From the NCBI GenBank assembly GCA_022495995.1, contig JAFEMH010000525.1:124001-188000 (forward strand): 64,000 nucleotides of DNA. The letters run 5' to 3'. This stretch comes from Adenophora triphylla var. japonica. Taxonomy: Eukaryota; Streptophyta; Magnoliopsida; Asterales; Campanulaceae. Of the stretch, positions 19,948 through 31,375 are shown one piece after another. Numbering within the stretch: position 1 is the first letter of the stretch; every line of letters starts with the position of its first letter. Position numbers and translations under genes: made by a program. Under the pieces are notes generated by a model. The model was not told the DNA's origin, ran no database searches, and was given only the letters and a program-made list of their open reading frames with translations.

Positions 19948-22352
19948 CATATTGAATTGGAGTTAATAATTAATAAATATAATTGAAAATACATATCTAA
20001 AGCGCATCTAAATTAATTGAAAAATATATAAAATATGTTCATATATTTAGAAATTTGGGATTATAAACATTCGGATGTGTCTTTAAGTCATTTTTCACAA
20101 CAATAACCTTAATCTCATGTGTTAGAGTTAAATGTAATTTAACCCCTTAAATTTTGAAGTTAAAAGACGTAATAATTCACCATAGACGTGACATGCATAT
20201 GATCATTTTCGTTGAATTTTTATTGTGTTTGTTGGATCTGAGGTGGTGAGATGGCAAAGTGGAATAATTTTTATATGGAGCACCACTTAAGGACAAATTT
20301 CGCTAGGAGGTGAAAAGTGGGATACTCGGGGGATTAAATGTATTTTGACCTAAAAAATTGACATTTGTCAAGTTCTAACCCAAAATGGAAATGCGTACAT
20401 GGCAGCATATGTGGATCATTTTCGATTCGCTCACAAGCATATAACTTAAGTGGATAATTTTATTAAAGAAAGAGGGTAAAGTTGTAAAAATTGCAAATAG
20501 AAACCTTAATATTTTTCACAAACCGAAAGAATTAAACATAAACTATTACTATTTCTCCTGTCACCTATGAATTATCAAAACTACCCAAACACGGCTTCAA
20601 TGCATTCCTCCACTATACCTCCTTAACTCAAAACATGACCAACACCTCTTCTCATATGCTTTCTCTAGTGCTGAAATCTATTGGCATTATCGTTAATTGT
20701 TGCTTTGCCCTGTAACTTCTTTATTTTTGAGACTATCCATTAAACCCTCTTCTAAACTACCTTAACACAAAGGGTTGTACCACCATCAACAACGAAAAAC
20801 TACTTTATCTAAAAATTGTAACTCATTTGTAGCTCAAACCGTTGCAACGTCCACCACTATAATCAAAGAAAGAAAGTAAGCGAATCACATTAATTGTTGA
20901 TTTATTTGACTGTTATATACTATATAATAAATTAAGATGTATGTCATAATAAATATCATCTTGCAAATAACTATTTTAGATTTACAAATATTGATTTTTT
21001 ATAAAAAAATTCTTATTTTCAATATATATTTATTACTTTTAAAAATAATTAAGTTCTACACTTTCTTATTATGTCTCATTTGAATGAGTATCTAATGATT
21101 TGGGTTTACAAAATTTTCTATCTCTCAATTTCAAATGTCTATCCATACCTTTTACGACTCAAAATAATTGTTATTTCAACAAATTATATATCTTAAATAT
21201 GCATGTTTTTAGGCCTTTTATTTTTATATTTGTTTTATCTTTTTATGGCTTTTAAATAACTATTGATATAAAAGATATTCATATGATCAGTACGCATATA
21301 TAATTATTTTCATACTAAAAATATTAAATAAAGTATAATCCATATGCAATAAACTACCGTATAGAATAATTTTTTTAATGTTTGAATATGTAAAATAAGT
21401 TTAAATATAGGATTTATGCTTAGAACAATTATAGGTATTATGTGAAATAATGTGGTTATTCAAGTTAAATGAATGAAGGATATATATTCAAGTGTACGTA
21501 AAATTGACCATTGGTTGACAAAAGGATGGTTATTTCTATGAATTTAAACCCAAGGGGAAGAAGTGTATTAATTTGTTCAAACTCAGCAGGTGGGCATGAA
21601 ATCAACCGAAAGAGCTCGGGATTCGATATTTCTTTTAATATGAAAGGTTATGTGTTTAATTTTCACTAAATGCACTTTCAAATATCATTCTTGTAATATA
21701 TTAAGCCATTTGTTAATAAAAGTTCCATTAAAAAGCTGTTAGGATACAACTTTTCAATTTTCTCAATTTAGGGTCACAAGTGCAAAAGTTCATCAATATG
21801 AGATTTTTAACAAAACTTTATAGAAAACCCCGGTTAAGTCACGCGGGTGAAAAAGCATGATGGTTGTTATCTTAATTTTTAGAAAAAACTTAATACCCTC
21901 ACTATTATGAAAATATTTTCTTATTTTATTTTTGATGCTTAATTTAAGTAAACGTTGACCCATAATATATGAAAATCTAATATTTCTTTTAAAAATAATT
22001 ATTGATAGTATTATAAAATTTAATTAGGAATATTATTTTTCACTAAATCTTGTTCAAATTTTAGTCAAATTGACGATTAACTACCAAAAATTAATGAGAT
22101 TATCTTTATGGAAAGATAAGTGTATATTTTGTTAAAGTTTGCTAATGGGAAAATTTGTATGGAATATAGGGGTTGAAAGTGTGAAATAAAAAATTGATAA
22201 CCCTTAATATCATTCGATTAACTAACCTAAATAATAATTAGATAATTAATATTTTACAAAATATACAATTAAAATGATGACCAAAACTAAAATTTTATTT
22301 TTCAAGAAACATGAAAAGAACTATGGAAACAATTTCATAATCATTTACCTCA
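19948..22352. other. Helitron interior without recognisable gene
   Basis: No ORF of convincing composition is present. A pyrimidine-rich stretch at 20570-20660 might be captured host sequence, but I could not identify it. Confidence 0.5.
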
Positions 22353-22353
22353 C

Positions 22354-22436
<83 letters not shown>

Positions 22437-22455
22437 TAAAAATAATAATAATAAT
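22353..22455. repeat. TAA microsatellite
   Basis: Roughly 27 uninterrupted AAT units are followed by imperfect AAAAT units. Confidence 0.95.
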
Positions 22456-22757
22456 GCATAATAGACTAAGTATCAAGTAAGTATTGATATTGCAATCAAG
22501 ACAAATTCAAATTTTGAATAGCCTTATCTTTTTCAATCATATACAATTTTTCTCAATAAATGGAAATAAATGGATCGCTAAAAATAATCTAAATATAACA
22601 TTTTTGTTTCTATATTAAAAAAATAAAAATTCAAATGAAATAATTTGTTAATAAATGCGACAATTGCATTTTTTTTTCTTGGGATAAAATGAGTATTCAT
22701 CAATATGATTTCAAAATATAACACTTTCTCGGACCAAAATAAAAATCAAACTCATAT

Positions 22758-22780
22758 GATATATATATATATATATATAA
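22758..22780. repeat. TA microsatellite
   Basis: A short run of alternating AT (about 11 units), with an imperfect AAT run nearby at 22818-22845. Confidence 0.85.
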
Positions 22781-23137
22781 TAAGCAAATAAAATAAATAA
22801 TAAATGTGACTCATAATAGTAATAATAATAATAATAATAATAAAAATAAAAAATAAAAGTTTTGTATTTGTGCTAACAACCCTTTATCTTATCGATGAGA
22901 AATATCAAAATTTGCACAAAAAATTACTCCAAGTAATTAACAAATGAAGCAAGTAAAAGTTTCCACACACAAAGTAACCTCATTTCAATTCACAAAAGAA
23001 AAAGAAGCTGAATGTAAGTAATTGTGATAAAGTGAATCATATTTATGATCACGCTCTTTAAAAAACAATTGAAGATTTCTTACCTTTGGATTTGTAAATT
23101 AATTGGATGGTAGATTGGTTTATATAATATTACTATA

Positions 23138-23230
23138 TATATGTCCCAAAATAAATGTCATTTTTTTAAAAAATTGTTCTTGATAAAAATTTGATTTTTT
23201 TTTTTTACATTCATTTGGGACGGAGGGAGT
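23138..23230. mobile_element. Truncated Stowaway-like MITE
   Basis: GTCCCAAAATAAATGTCA on the left and CATTCATTTGGGACGGAGGGAG on the right form arms of a short fold-back. The left CTCCCTCC end has decayed. Confidence 0.5.
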
Positions 23231-23789
23231 AATTTACATAATTTTGAGTTAATGTCTAAAGTTAACTTTGATTTGTTTTTAAAATAAGGATATTGGTATC
23301 ATATAAACGGGAATCGATAAGTTTGTTGAAATTCACTGTTATCTTTGAACCGAAATATTATTATTTAATTATCTCCAAATTTTATGTTAATAGGCAAAGT
23401 TTTTTTTTTTTTTGAAATAAAAAATTAAGAATGTCATTATCTCTTGTGCAACATGACATCTGACGATTAATTACACTAAGGTTTTTTTTTTTGACATGAA
23501 ATTACACAGAGTTAAGAAATTGATTAAATGAATGTAAAGTGATTTCTTCAAATTCAAAATAGGTAATCATGTCAGACTTTCAAATAAATCCTAAGTATTC
23601 ATTTTACATTTAAAATAGACAGTATTATTTTATATCTTACTTCAGAATTTTAAAGATTCTAAATTTGATTTTTTTTTAATTTGATTTTTTGTTTTTTGTA
23701 GTAGATGCCTATTTCGTGCCATGGTCTTTGATTAGATTAGGTAAATGAATCTTAAATTCCAAACCAGGTAATCTTATTATTTCATATCT

Positions 23790-25257
23790 TCAGAATTTTA
23801 AGAAATTTATATTTAAAAAAGTGGATTTTTTTTCTCTGTCCAAATCAAATGATAGAAATCTCTATTTAAAGAGAAAAAAAAAATGAATTTTGGTGTAATT
23901 TTTTTTTAAAATTAATTTATTATAAAATAATTGAGGTCAAATAAATCGAATTTTAAAAAAAAATCTTTAAAAGTTACTAATTGAATTTCAAATGCATGAT
24001 TGTGATTGGTGGATGATGGAAAGATCAGCCAATGATATTGTGTCACTTGGAGTTTTCTTGGAGCTTGAAAAACTTTTGCTATAATATATAGTAGATTCTT
24101 TATTTTTATGATAAGTAATATTATTATTATAATTATTATTATTATTATCATTTATAATTAAAAATAATACTTCACACTTAATTAATTTTCACTAAAAAGA
24201 TATTGAAAAATAAAAAAGGAAAATTAACAAATGATAATTAAGAAATTTATATTTAAAATCTGTGTTTTTTTTCTCTGTCCAAATCAAATGAAAGAAATCT
24301 TTATTAAAAGAGAAAAAAAAATTAAGAATTTTGGTGTAATTTTTTTTTTAAAAAAATTAATTTATTATAAAATAATTGAGGTTAAATAAATCGAATTTAA
24401 AAAAAATCTTTAAAAGTTACTAATTGAATTTCAAATGGATGATTGTGATTGGTGGATGATGAAAATATTGACCAATGATATTGTGTCACTTGGAGTTTTT
24501 TTGAAGCTTGAAAAACTTTTACTATTATATATAGTAGATTCTTTATTTTATGATTAGTAAAATTATTATTATTATGATTATTATTATTATTATTTATAAT
24601 TAAAAATAAATACTTCACACTTAATTAATTTTCAATAAAAATATATTGAAAAATAAAAAAGAATAATTAAGAAATTTATATTTAAAAAAGAGGGTTTTTT
24701 TTTCTCTGTCCAAATTAAATGAAAGAAGTCTCTATTTAAAGAGAAAAAAATTATGAATTTTGGTGTCAATTTTTTTTAAAAAAATTAATATAAAATAATT
24801 GAGGTCAAATAAATCGGATTTTTTTTTTTTTTAAAAGTTACTAATTGAATTTCACATGAATGATTGTGATTGGTGCATGATGGAAAGATTAGCCAATGAT
24901 ATTGTGCCACTTGGAGTTTTCTTGGAGCTTGAAAAACTTTTGCTATTATATATAGTAGATTATCATTTATAATTAAAAATAAATACTTCACACTTAATTA
25001 ATTTTCACTAAAAAGATATTGAAAAATAAAAAAGGATAATTAACAAAGGATAATTAAGAAATTTATATTTAAAAAATTAATTTATTATAAAATAATTGAG
25101 GTCAAATAAATCGGATTAAAAAAAATCTTTAAAAATAACTAATTGAATTTCAAATAAATGATTGTGATTAGTGGATAATGAAAAAATTGACCAATGATAT
25201 TGTACCACTTTGAGTTTTCTTGGAGCTTGAAAAACATTTGCTATTATATATAGTAGA
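23790..25257 (-). repeat. Tandem array of four Helitron 5'-end blocks
   Basis: Blocks of 300-440 bases each end, on the plus strand, in CTTGAAAAACTTTTGCTATTA and TAGTAGA, which is the Helitron 5' terminus in reverse. The ends are at 24095, 24538, 24959 and 25257. Blocks also share CTCTGTCCAAATCAAATGA and TGATTGTGATTGGTGGATGA. Two more copies of the end are at 26548 and 26866. Confidence 0.9.
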
Positions 25258-25420
25258 TTCTTTATTTTTATGATTAGTAAAATTATTATTATTATTATTA
25301 TTATTATTACTAGTGAGTAACCCGTCGATTCTCGATGGGAATAAAACACTGAGATAAAAGTTAAATGTAAATACAATTCAAAAAATTAATGAGATAATTT
25401 TATGTAATATATTACAACTT

Positions 25421-25765
25421 GTCAGAAGCTTCTTTGTACACAACATTTGTAGTCGTGTCATCTGACTGTTCATGACTATTACATATAAGCACTTTAAGTC
25501 ATTTCCTTGTAGTTACTCTAGAAAAAGCAACATATAATTGTCCATGACTAAATACTGATCTTGAAAGAAAAAGACTAACATGAGCGAGCGACTGACCCTG
25601 ACTTTTATCTATCGTCATTGCAAAAGAAACGGTCAGTGGGAATTGTCTCCGTTGAAACCTAACCAGAAATTTTGTTGTATCAGAAGGTGATATAATCATC
25701 CTCGGTATCAACACCTTCTTACCACATTCTTTTCGGACAACATTACCGCCTCGACAACGTGCTTA

Positions 25766-25853
<88 letters not shown>

Positions 25854-26077
25854 TAACAGTATGTTTTATGTCAAATAATCAAATAATTAATTGTATAAAT
25901 GTATAATTATATACTAACACAATTGATTTGCGTATCTAGATTTGTAACGATCAATCTTGTATCGTTACACAATTCTGAAGCTTGATCTATATTTCGTAAC
26001 AACATGACGATACATCCAATCTTTAGCTTCAGTATGTGATTAGGTATTCCATAGCACTTGACGGTGTTTAGGAATTC
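25421..26077 (-). pseudogene. Helitron helicase (PIF1-like) C-terminal remnant
   Basis: Exon A (26077-25936) reads CYGIPNHILKLKIG and VMLLRNIDQASELCNDTRL, the conserved end of RepHel helicases. Exon B (25766-25421) reads GKHVVEAVMLSEKNVV, then SFAMTIDKSQGQSL (helicase motif V/VI region) and FSHGQLYVAFSRVTTRK. The reading joins cleanly across 25767-25935, which looks like an intron: the acceptor AG is intact but the donor is AT in place of GT. A TA microsatellite fills most of the intron. One base is missing near 25715-25725, and a TGA follows VTTRK. In complete elements this enzyme unwinds DNA for Helitron transposition. The Rep nuclease and helicase N-terminus are absent. Confidence 0.85.
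25768..25848. repeat. TA microsatellite in the helicase intron
   Basis: About 80 bases of uninterrupted alternating TA lie inside the predicted intron of the Helitron helicase remnant. Confidence 0.95.
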
Positions 26078-26548
26078 AAACTATTTCTTTCAATGATACA
26101 ATTTTCTTTCAACATAATTTTTAAATTTGTACTTAATTTTTTAGTCTAATATAATTTTCTTAAATTATGCACTTTCCTTTCAATCTGTGGATTTCGATTC
26201 ATTTTAGATATTTGATTAAATTTTAATTTCAAATGTCAAACAATAATTTTACAATCCTGCCCTTAGCTTTCTCTAACTTGCTTTAGCCAATTAAAAAAAT
26301 CAAACAAATATTTTTTATACAATAAACTCAGGAATACAGAAAAGATTGGCCACTAAGTTTCATTGACGGAGGGAGTATTATCTTGACGGAGTGGACCTAT
26401 AATTTTAAATTTGAAATTAGAATCATTTACATATTGAATTTCAAATGGATGATTGTGATTGGTGGATGAGGGAAAGATTGACCAATGATATTGTGCCACT
26501 TGAAGATTTCTAGGAGTTTGAAAAACTTTTGCTATTATACATAGTAGA

Positions 26549-26866
26549 TTTGAGATGTTATTTAGTATGGAAATTTTTTATAAAAAGTTATATAAAAAAA
26601 GTTAATATTTTTTAAAGAAATGAAAGTATATAATAGAAAAAAAAGGGACGGACAATAGAATTTACTTTTTTTATTTTTTTTTTAATTTTTTTTGAATAAA
26701 TAAAACTATTTGGTATGATATTTTAGATTTTAAATTAGAATCATTTACATATTGAATTTCAAACGGATGATTGTGATTGGTAGATGAGGGAAAGATTGGC
26801 CAATGATATTGTGCCACTTGAAATTTTCTAGGAGCTTGAAAAACTTTTGCTATTATATATAGTAGA
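26549..26866 (-). repeat. Outer Helitron 5'-end block, tandemly related to 26230-26548
   Basis: The last 145 bases of both segments match closely (TTAGAATCATTTACATATTG through TAGTAGA). The terminal 26866 copy is the true junction with the host repeat. Confidence 0.8.
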
Positions 26867-27047
26867 TTTTAATGAATCGTATTAATCTATAACTTCCCAA
26901 ATTAGATAAATTTCACTTCAAATAAAAAACGATTGGGGAAATCAATGGGGGATAATTTGTTTCCCTTTTGATTTTCTCGAGAAATTATTCAGAAAAGAAA
27001 ATCCCAGAAAATTGTGGCTTAGATGGAAGAAATCCACGTGCGTTAGT
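26867..27047. repeat. Repeat unit copy 2, part b
   Basis: It matches 5326-5505 closely, including TTAGATAAATTTCACTTCAA and AATCCACGTGCGTTAGT. It is cut by the hAT-like element and resumes at 59158. Confidence 0.9.
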
Positions 27048-27382
27048 TGATGATGGCCAAACGGATAGTTCGGCCCGGCCCGTCGCTCACGTGTCAAACG
27101 GACAAACGGATTTTATTCGGCCCGTTCGTGAGGAGAAACGGGCTTACGTCCGACCCTTCCGTTTCCAAGTATCCAAGCCCGCCCGTATAGCCCGGATTCA
27201 AGGATCCACGGGCCAAACGAATTTTACCTTTTTTTTTTTTTTTAAATCTGAAAATGCTAATTAAAATATTTGAAAATGCTTGAATTTTTTTTTGACAAAT
27301 ACAAAATTCTTTAGAATTAAACAAAGTATTTTATAAAAAAAAACAACTTAGTACCAATAATTTTAATTATATTTTTTAAGAG

Positions 27383-27496
27383 GTATAAATATAATTATAA
27401 ACTTTTATTAACTTAAGTAAATAAAAGTTTATAATTATAATTTTTTTAATATAAATTTTTATTTACTTAAGTAAATAAAAGTTTATAATTATACCT
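27383..27496. repeat. AT-rich inverted repeats inside the hAT-like element
   Basis: TATAATTATAAACTTTTATT pairs with AATAAAAGTTTATAATTATA at 27419-27439, and again with a second copy near 27474-27494. Confidence 0.8.
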
Positions 27497-27787
27497 ATTA
27501 GAAATTAACATTATTGGGACTAATTTATTTTTTTTAATGTACATTTTTTTTAATAAGACAATATGAAATACTTAAAACAATAAAATTACCTCCACCTTCT
27601 TTCTTCATGGGATGGGTTTGAAATTTTTTTTGAGGTTGTATGAATTTTTTGTGGGAGAAAATTGAAAGTAAGAAGTGTTATTTATAGTTGATAGAAATTC
27701 ATTTTGACCAAAACTATCCCTAAATATGATTGTTGGGAGGGGTAATTTTGTCCCAAAAAATATATGCCTGGTAAAGGATAATTTATA

Positions 27788-28064
27788 CTCCCTCCGTCCC
27801 AGAACAAGTGACACAGTTACTGTTCCGCACGGGAATTAAGGAAAAAGTGAAAAGGTTGATGTGTTGTGAGTGTAGATAGTTGAGTAGGATAGAGAATGAG
27901 TGGAGAGAATAGTAAATTATAATGGTGTTATGAGTATTAAAATAATGTAGGAGAGAGAATGAGTGGAGGGAATAGTAAAGATTCTTTGCCATTTTAGGAA
28001 GTGGGACTTATTAGTGGGACGCCCAAAATGGCAAAGTGTGTCACTTGTTGTGGGACGGAGGGAG
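27788..28064. mobile_element. Stowaway-like MITE inside the hAT-like element
   Basis: It begins CTCCCTCCGTCCCAGAACAA, ends TTGTGGGACGGAGGGAG, and is flanked by TA. It shares its interior with the MITEs at 6984 and 15876. Confidence 0.9.
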
Positions 28065-28150
28065 TATACATTTTGGATGAAAATGCCCCTCCAACGAATT
28101 TATTAACGAATATATATGGGGACATTTCAAAAAAAAAAAAAAAACGGGTC

Positions 28151-29866
28151 TGTGATGTACCCGATTTTTTTTTAAATCAACGGAGTCGCCACACCGTTTT
28201 TAGTTTAAGGGGCCAAAACTTTGAAAAAATGCCCGAAAATGAGAGAAATGAGTTCGGAGGTCACGTTACACTCCGAGAAGAACGATTAGCACGTTCACCC
28301 GGAATGCCTCGTAAAAACGAGTCTTCCAAACTTGAAACCATTTGTATGTGTGTGTGTGTGTGTGTTTTGAAAAAAGGATTTTCTGGAAATAAAAGTTTTA
28401 ACTGGACTGGACTGAAATTAATCAAAACATTGTGCTTCTGTGAGTGAAAAAGGGCTTAAAACAAAAATATTTGTCCATGACATTCTTGTCCGCGCGGATC
28501 AGGCTGAGGCTCAATCCTGTCCGCGCGGATAGGACAGTAAGATTCTTTTTTGCGGCTTTCAGTCGATTCTCAGTAAATTCCGAATGTCAACTCGGAGTTA
28601 CGTAATCGAACCTGAGTTTGCAAATGTAAAGTGTTATATAAAAACATTTTTGGATTTTGCATCCATGCTTGTCCCCACTTTCTTTAGGCTTTGATTAGTG
28701 ATCACTAAACATGATTAGTGGTGATCTACTATATCAAGCCATCCTTAGGGTACATTAGGACTTAGAAGCACTTCATTTGCTTGGGATGGGGGTTTAACAT
28801 GAAATAACTTTGATAAAACAAGAAGTAGGTCAAGATGTATCAACTTTAGAGTGGATTTCTAAGGTGGTCATTAAGATGACCATCCTTGAGATCTTTAAAC
28901 TCAAGTGTATCTCATACATCTTGTGTGACCTAATTTGTGAGTCTTAAGGATGTTCATCCATGAAAATGGTTCCAAGGTGAACATCTTAGACTAAGGAAAA
29001 TATTTATAAGGAAGTAAACAATTTAGACCATTTGAAATGGTCATCCATGGAGATGAACTCCAAGGTGACCACCTTTTAGGTCAAGTAGGCAAGTAAGAAG
29101 CAAGATCTAGTTAATGTAAAAGGGATAAAAGGGAATAACATAATAAAAGATGTAGATCTTCATGGAAGATCATCCATGGAGATGAACTCCATGGAGATCT
29201 TCCTAGATCCAAGGAGTAGAGGGATGGGGATCAATAATAAATAAGTAGATAATGAAGATTTAACAAGTAGATAAACAAGATCTAAAGAAATATAGCAAAA
29301 TAACAAAATTTAAGGAAGATGATGCTTGAACAAAGATAGGTTTAGTGAAAAGAAGGAGGGTTTTACCAATGGTGACACCCTATCTTCTTGGATTAGAGTT
29401 TGACTTGAGGAGTATCAAGATTTGGTGTTTGAATTTGTGTTTAGGGCTTGTGTTTGGATGAGTGTTTGAAGGCTGTTTTCTGGAGATATTTCGGAAGAGT
29501 AACAGTGTGTAAGTTGTTGATGACTTTAAACTGAGAGAGAAGGGTTGAATTTATAAGCTGGATAAGGTTTCAAAGATGTCCGCACGGATGAGACTGAGTC
29601 TCATTCTTGTCCGCGCTGATTGGAATGTAGGCGTGCCTGATTCTGCAGAAAAGCAGTTTTGGCTGTTTGCAATTAATTAAAAGTTGGTCAATTTCTTGGA
29701 AATCACTCTTTCCAGCGAGATCCAACCCATTTTGTTGTTCCTTTAAGGTCCTTCCTTGTTTAAATTGCCTTAGGAAGTGACCAAAATGCCCTTAAATGTT
29801 TATTTGACGTGGAAAATGTTAAATTGGGCTGAAGGAACATTGGCGATTCAGATTGGGACACTTACA
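28151..29866 (-). repeat. TR-GAG-1 3' LTR
   Basis: It begins TGTGATGTACCC and ends GGGACACTTACA as read on the plus strand, and is highly similar to 57258-58977. It contains a GT microsatellite near 28350 and four TGTCCGC-type short palindromes (near 28485, 28518, 29577 and 29608). Confidence 0.95.
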
Positions 29867-29885
29867 GTAGCCCCTCGGCGACGGT
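29867..29885 (-). other. TR-GAG-1 polypurine tract
   Basis: The minus strand reads CGTCGCCGAGGGGCTAC right before the LTR start TGTAAGTG. TR-GAG-2 has the closely similar GTCGCCGAGGGACTC at the same place. Confidence 0.75.
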
Positions 29886-30013
29886 ACTTCCGGAGGAAGT
29901 GGGGTCGTCGATAAAAGTGAGGTCCCAATCTGTTGGGGAAAAGAGGGTGACCATTTTGGTCGGACCTCTGGGGAAAGGAATGACCGTTTCGGTCTGATGG
30001 CTGAACCTATGGT

Positions 30014-30057
30014 AGGCTTCCTACGTATTCTTAAGAGGAATCAAGCCGGTCGTAGTT
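30014..30057 (-). promoter_or_regulatory. Conserved ACTACG...ACGTAGG hairpin (TR-GAG-1, 3' copy)
   Basis: On the minus strand AACTACGACCGGCTTGATTC is followed by a hairpin and ATACGTAGGAAGCC. The same motif occurs at 32796-32842 (minus), 49648-49695 and 54343-54386 (plus). Confidence 0.75.
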
Positions 30058-30200
30058 CGGGTCTTTCGACTATCTTCAGATGTCGACCCTAGAGTGACTA
30101 TTTTAGGGTGTCAACCTGGTAATGATTTCGATTTGTCGAATCAGAGGATGATTGCGGTTTATTACTTTCCTCGTATTTTATGTTGAAACCGAAGTGATAG

Positions 30201-30404
30201 CGTTTAGGTGCCTCAAGCCTTAATGATGGCGTTTAGGTGCCTCGAACCTTAATGATGGCGTTTAGGTGCCTCGAACCTTGATGATGGAGTTTAGGTGCCT
30301 CAAACCTTGATGATGGCGTTTAGGTGCCTCGAACCTTGATGATAGCGTTTTAGGTGCCTCGAACCTTGATGATGGCATTTAGGTGCCTCGAACCTTGACA
30401 AATG
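30201..30404. repeat. 29-bp minisatellite, seven units
   Basis: The unit CGTTTAGGTGCCTCGAACCT plus TGATGATGG starts at 30201, 30230, 30259, 30288, 30317, about 30347 and 30376. Confidence 0.95.
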
Positions 30405-30546
30405 GTGATCTGGAGGTATCCACTTGTTTTGAAACGATTTCCTTCGATGGTTCGTATCCTTTCGTTGGGGACAGACTCTGAGGGGACAGACGGTCTTACG
30501 TTTGCTGCCGTAGAAAGAAACGGTGTTCCGTTAGCTTTCGTCGGGG

Positions 30547-31375
30547 ATGAACCTAAGTTGAGGTTTAGTTCAGGAGTATGAACCTAAATGGGGACTTAGT
30601 TCAGGAGTATGAACCTAAGTTGAGGTTTGGTTTAGGAGTATGAACCTAAATGGGGACTTAGTTCAGGAGTATGAACCTAAGTTGAGGTTTGGTTCAGGAG
30701 TATGAACCTAAATGGGGACTTAGTTCAGGAATATGAACCTAAGTTGAGGTTTGGTTCAGGAGTATGAACCTAAATGGGGACTTAGTTCAGGAGTATGAAT
30801 CTAAGTTGAGGTTTGGTTCAGGAGTATGAACCTAAATGGGGACTTAGTTCGGGAGTATGAACCTAAGTTGAGGTTTGGTTCAGGAGTATGAACCTAAATG
30901 GGGACTTAGTTCAGGAGTATGAACCTAAGTTGAGGTTTGGTTCAAAAGTATGAACCTAAATGGGGACTTAGTTCAGGAGTATGAACCTAAGTTGAGGTTT
31001 GGTTCAGGAGTATGAACCTAAATGGGGACTTAGTTCAGGAGTATGAACCTAAGTTGAGGTTTGGTTCAGGAGTATGAACCTAAATGGGGACTTAGTTCAG
31101 GAGTATGAACCTAAGTTGAGGTTTGGTTCAGGAGTATGAACCTAAATGGGGACTTTAGCTCAGGAGTATGAACCTAAGTTGAGGTTTGGTTCAGGAGTAT
31201 GAACCTAAATGGAGACTTAGTTCAGGAGTATGAACCTAAGTTGAGGTTTGGTTCAGGAGTATGAACCTAAATGGGGACTTAGTTCAGGAGTATGAACCTA
31301 AGTTGAGGTTTGGTTCAGGAGTATGAACCTAAATGGAGACTTATTTCAGGAGTATGAACCTAAGTTGAGGTTTTG
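30547..31375. repeat. 62-bp higher-order minisatellite made of two 31-bp variants
   Basis: Two 31-base versions alternate strictly: one has CTAAGTTGAGGTTTGG and the other CTAAATGGGGACTTAG, both joined by TTCAGGAGTATGAAC. About 13 dimers (26-27 monomers) are present with very few differences, which implies recent expansion by dimer. Confidence 0.95.

Larger units (their letters stand above)
25310..26548 (-). mobile_element. Nested, internally deleted Helitron with helicase tail
   Basis: Its 3' end is CTAG (25310-25313) with hairpin CCCGTCGA and TCGATGGG (25321-25339, one G-T pair). The likely 5' TC end is at 26548. It is preceded by A at 25309, within an ATT run, and followed by T, as expected for Helitron insertion. 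An alternative right end at 26866 cannot be excluded. It carries the 3' part of the helicase gene next to its 3' end, the normal gene order. Confidence 0.65.
19918..26866 (-). mobile_element. Helitron, 6.95 kb, minus orientation, with empty site known
   Basis: On the minus strand it starts TCTACTATATATAATAG (26866 downward) and ends with an 8-bp hairpin plus TTACTAA and CTAG at 19918. Removing it joins CAATA to TTTTAATG, the same sequence found uninterrupted at 5321-5333 in repeat copy 1. Insertion is therefore exactly between A and T with no duplication, as Helitrons do by rolling-circle or peel-and-paste transposition. The only coding remnant is a Helitron helicase tail in a nested element. 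The 19950-23790 part contains no recognisable gene, only AT-rich DNA and microsatellites. Confidence 0.9.

Noticed and set aside
22274..22480. Plus-strand ORF of 68 codons
   Set aside because: Its middle is a poly-Ile run from the TAA microsatellite.
28001..28447. ORF of 148 codons with a near copy at 57259-57561
   Set aside because: Both lie in the LTRs of TR-GAG-1 and are shared because the LTRs are duplicates. The Cys/Val tail is the GT microsatellite.
30547..31375. Regular repeats that could suggest a CRISPR array
   Set aside because: There are no unique spacers; the 31-bp units alternate in two fixed versions. It is a minisatellite in a plant retroelement.
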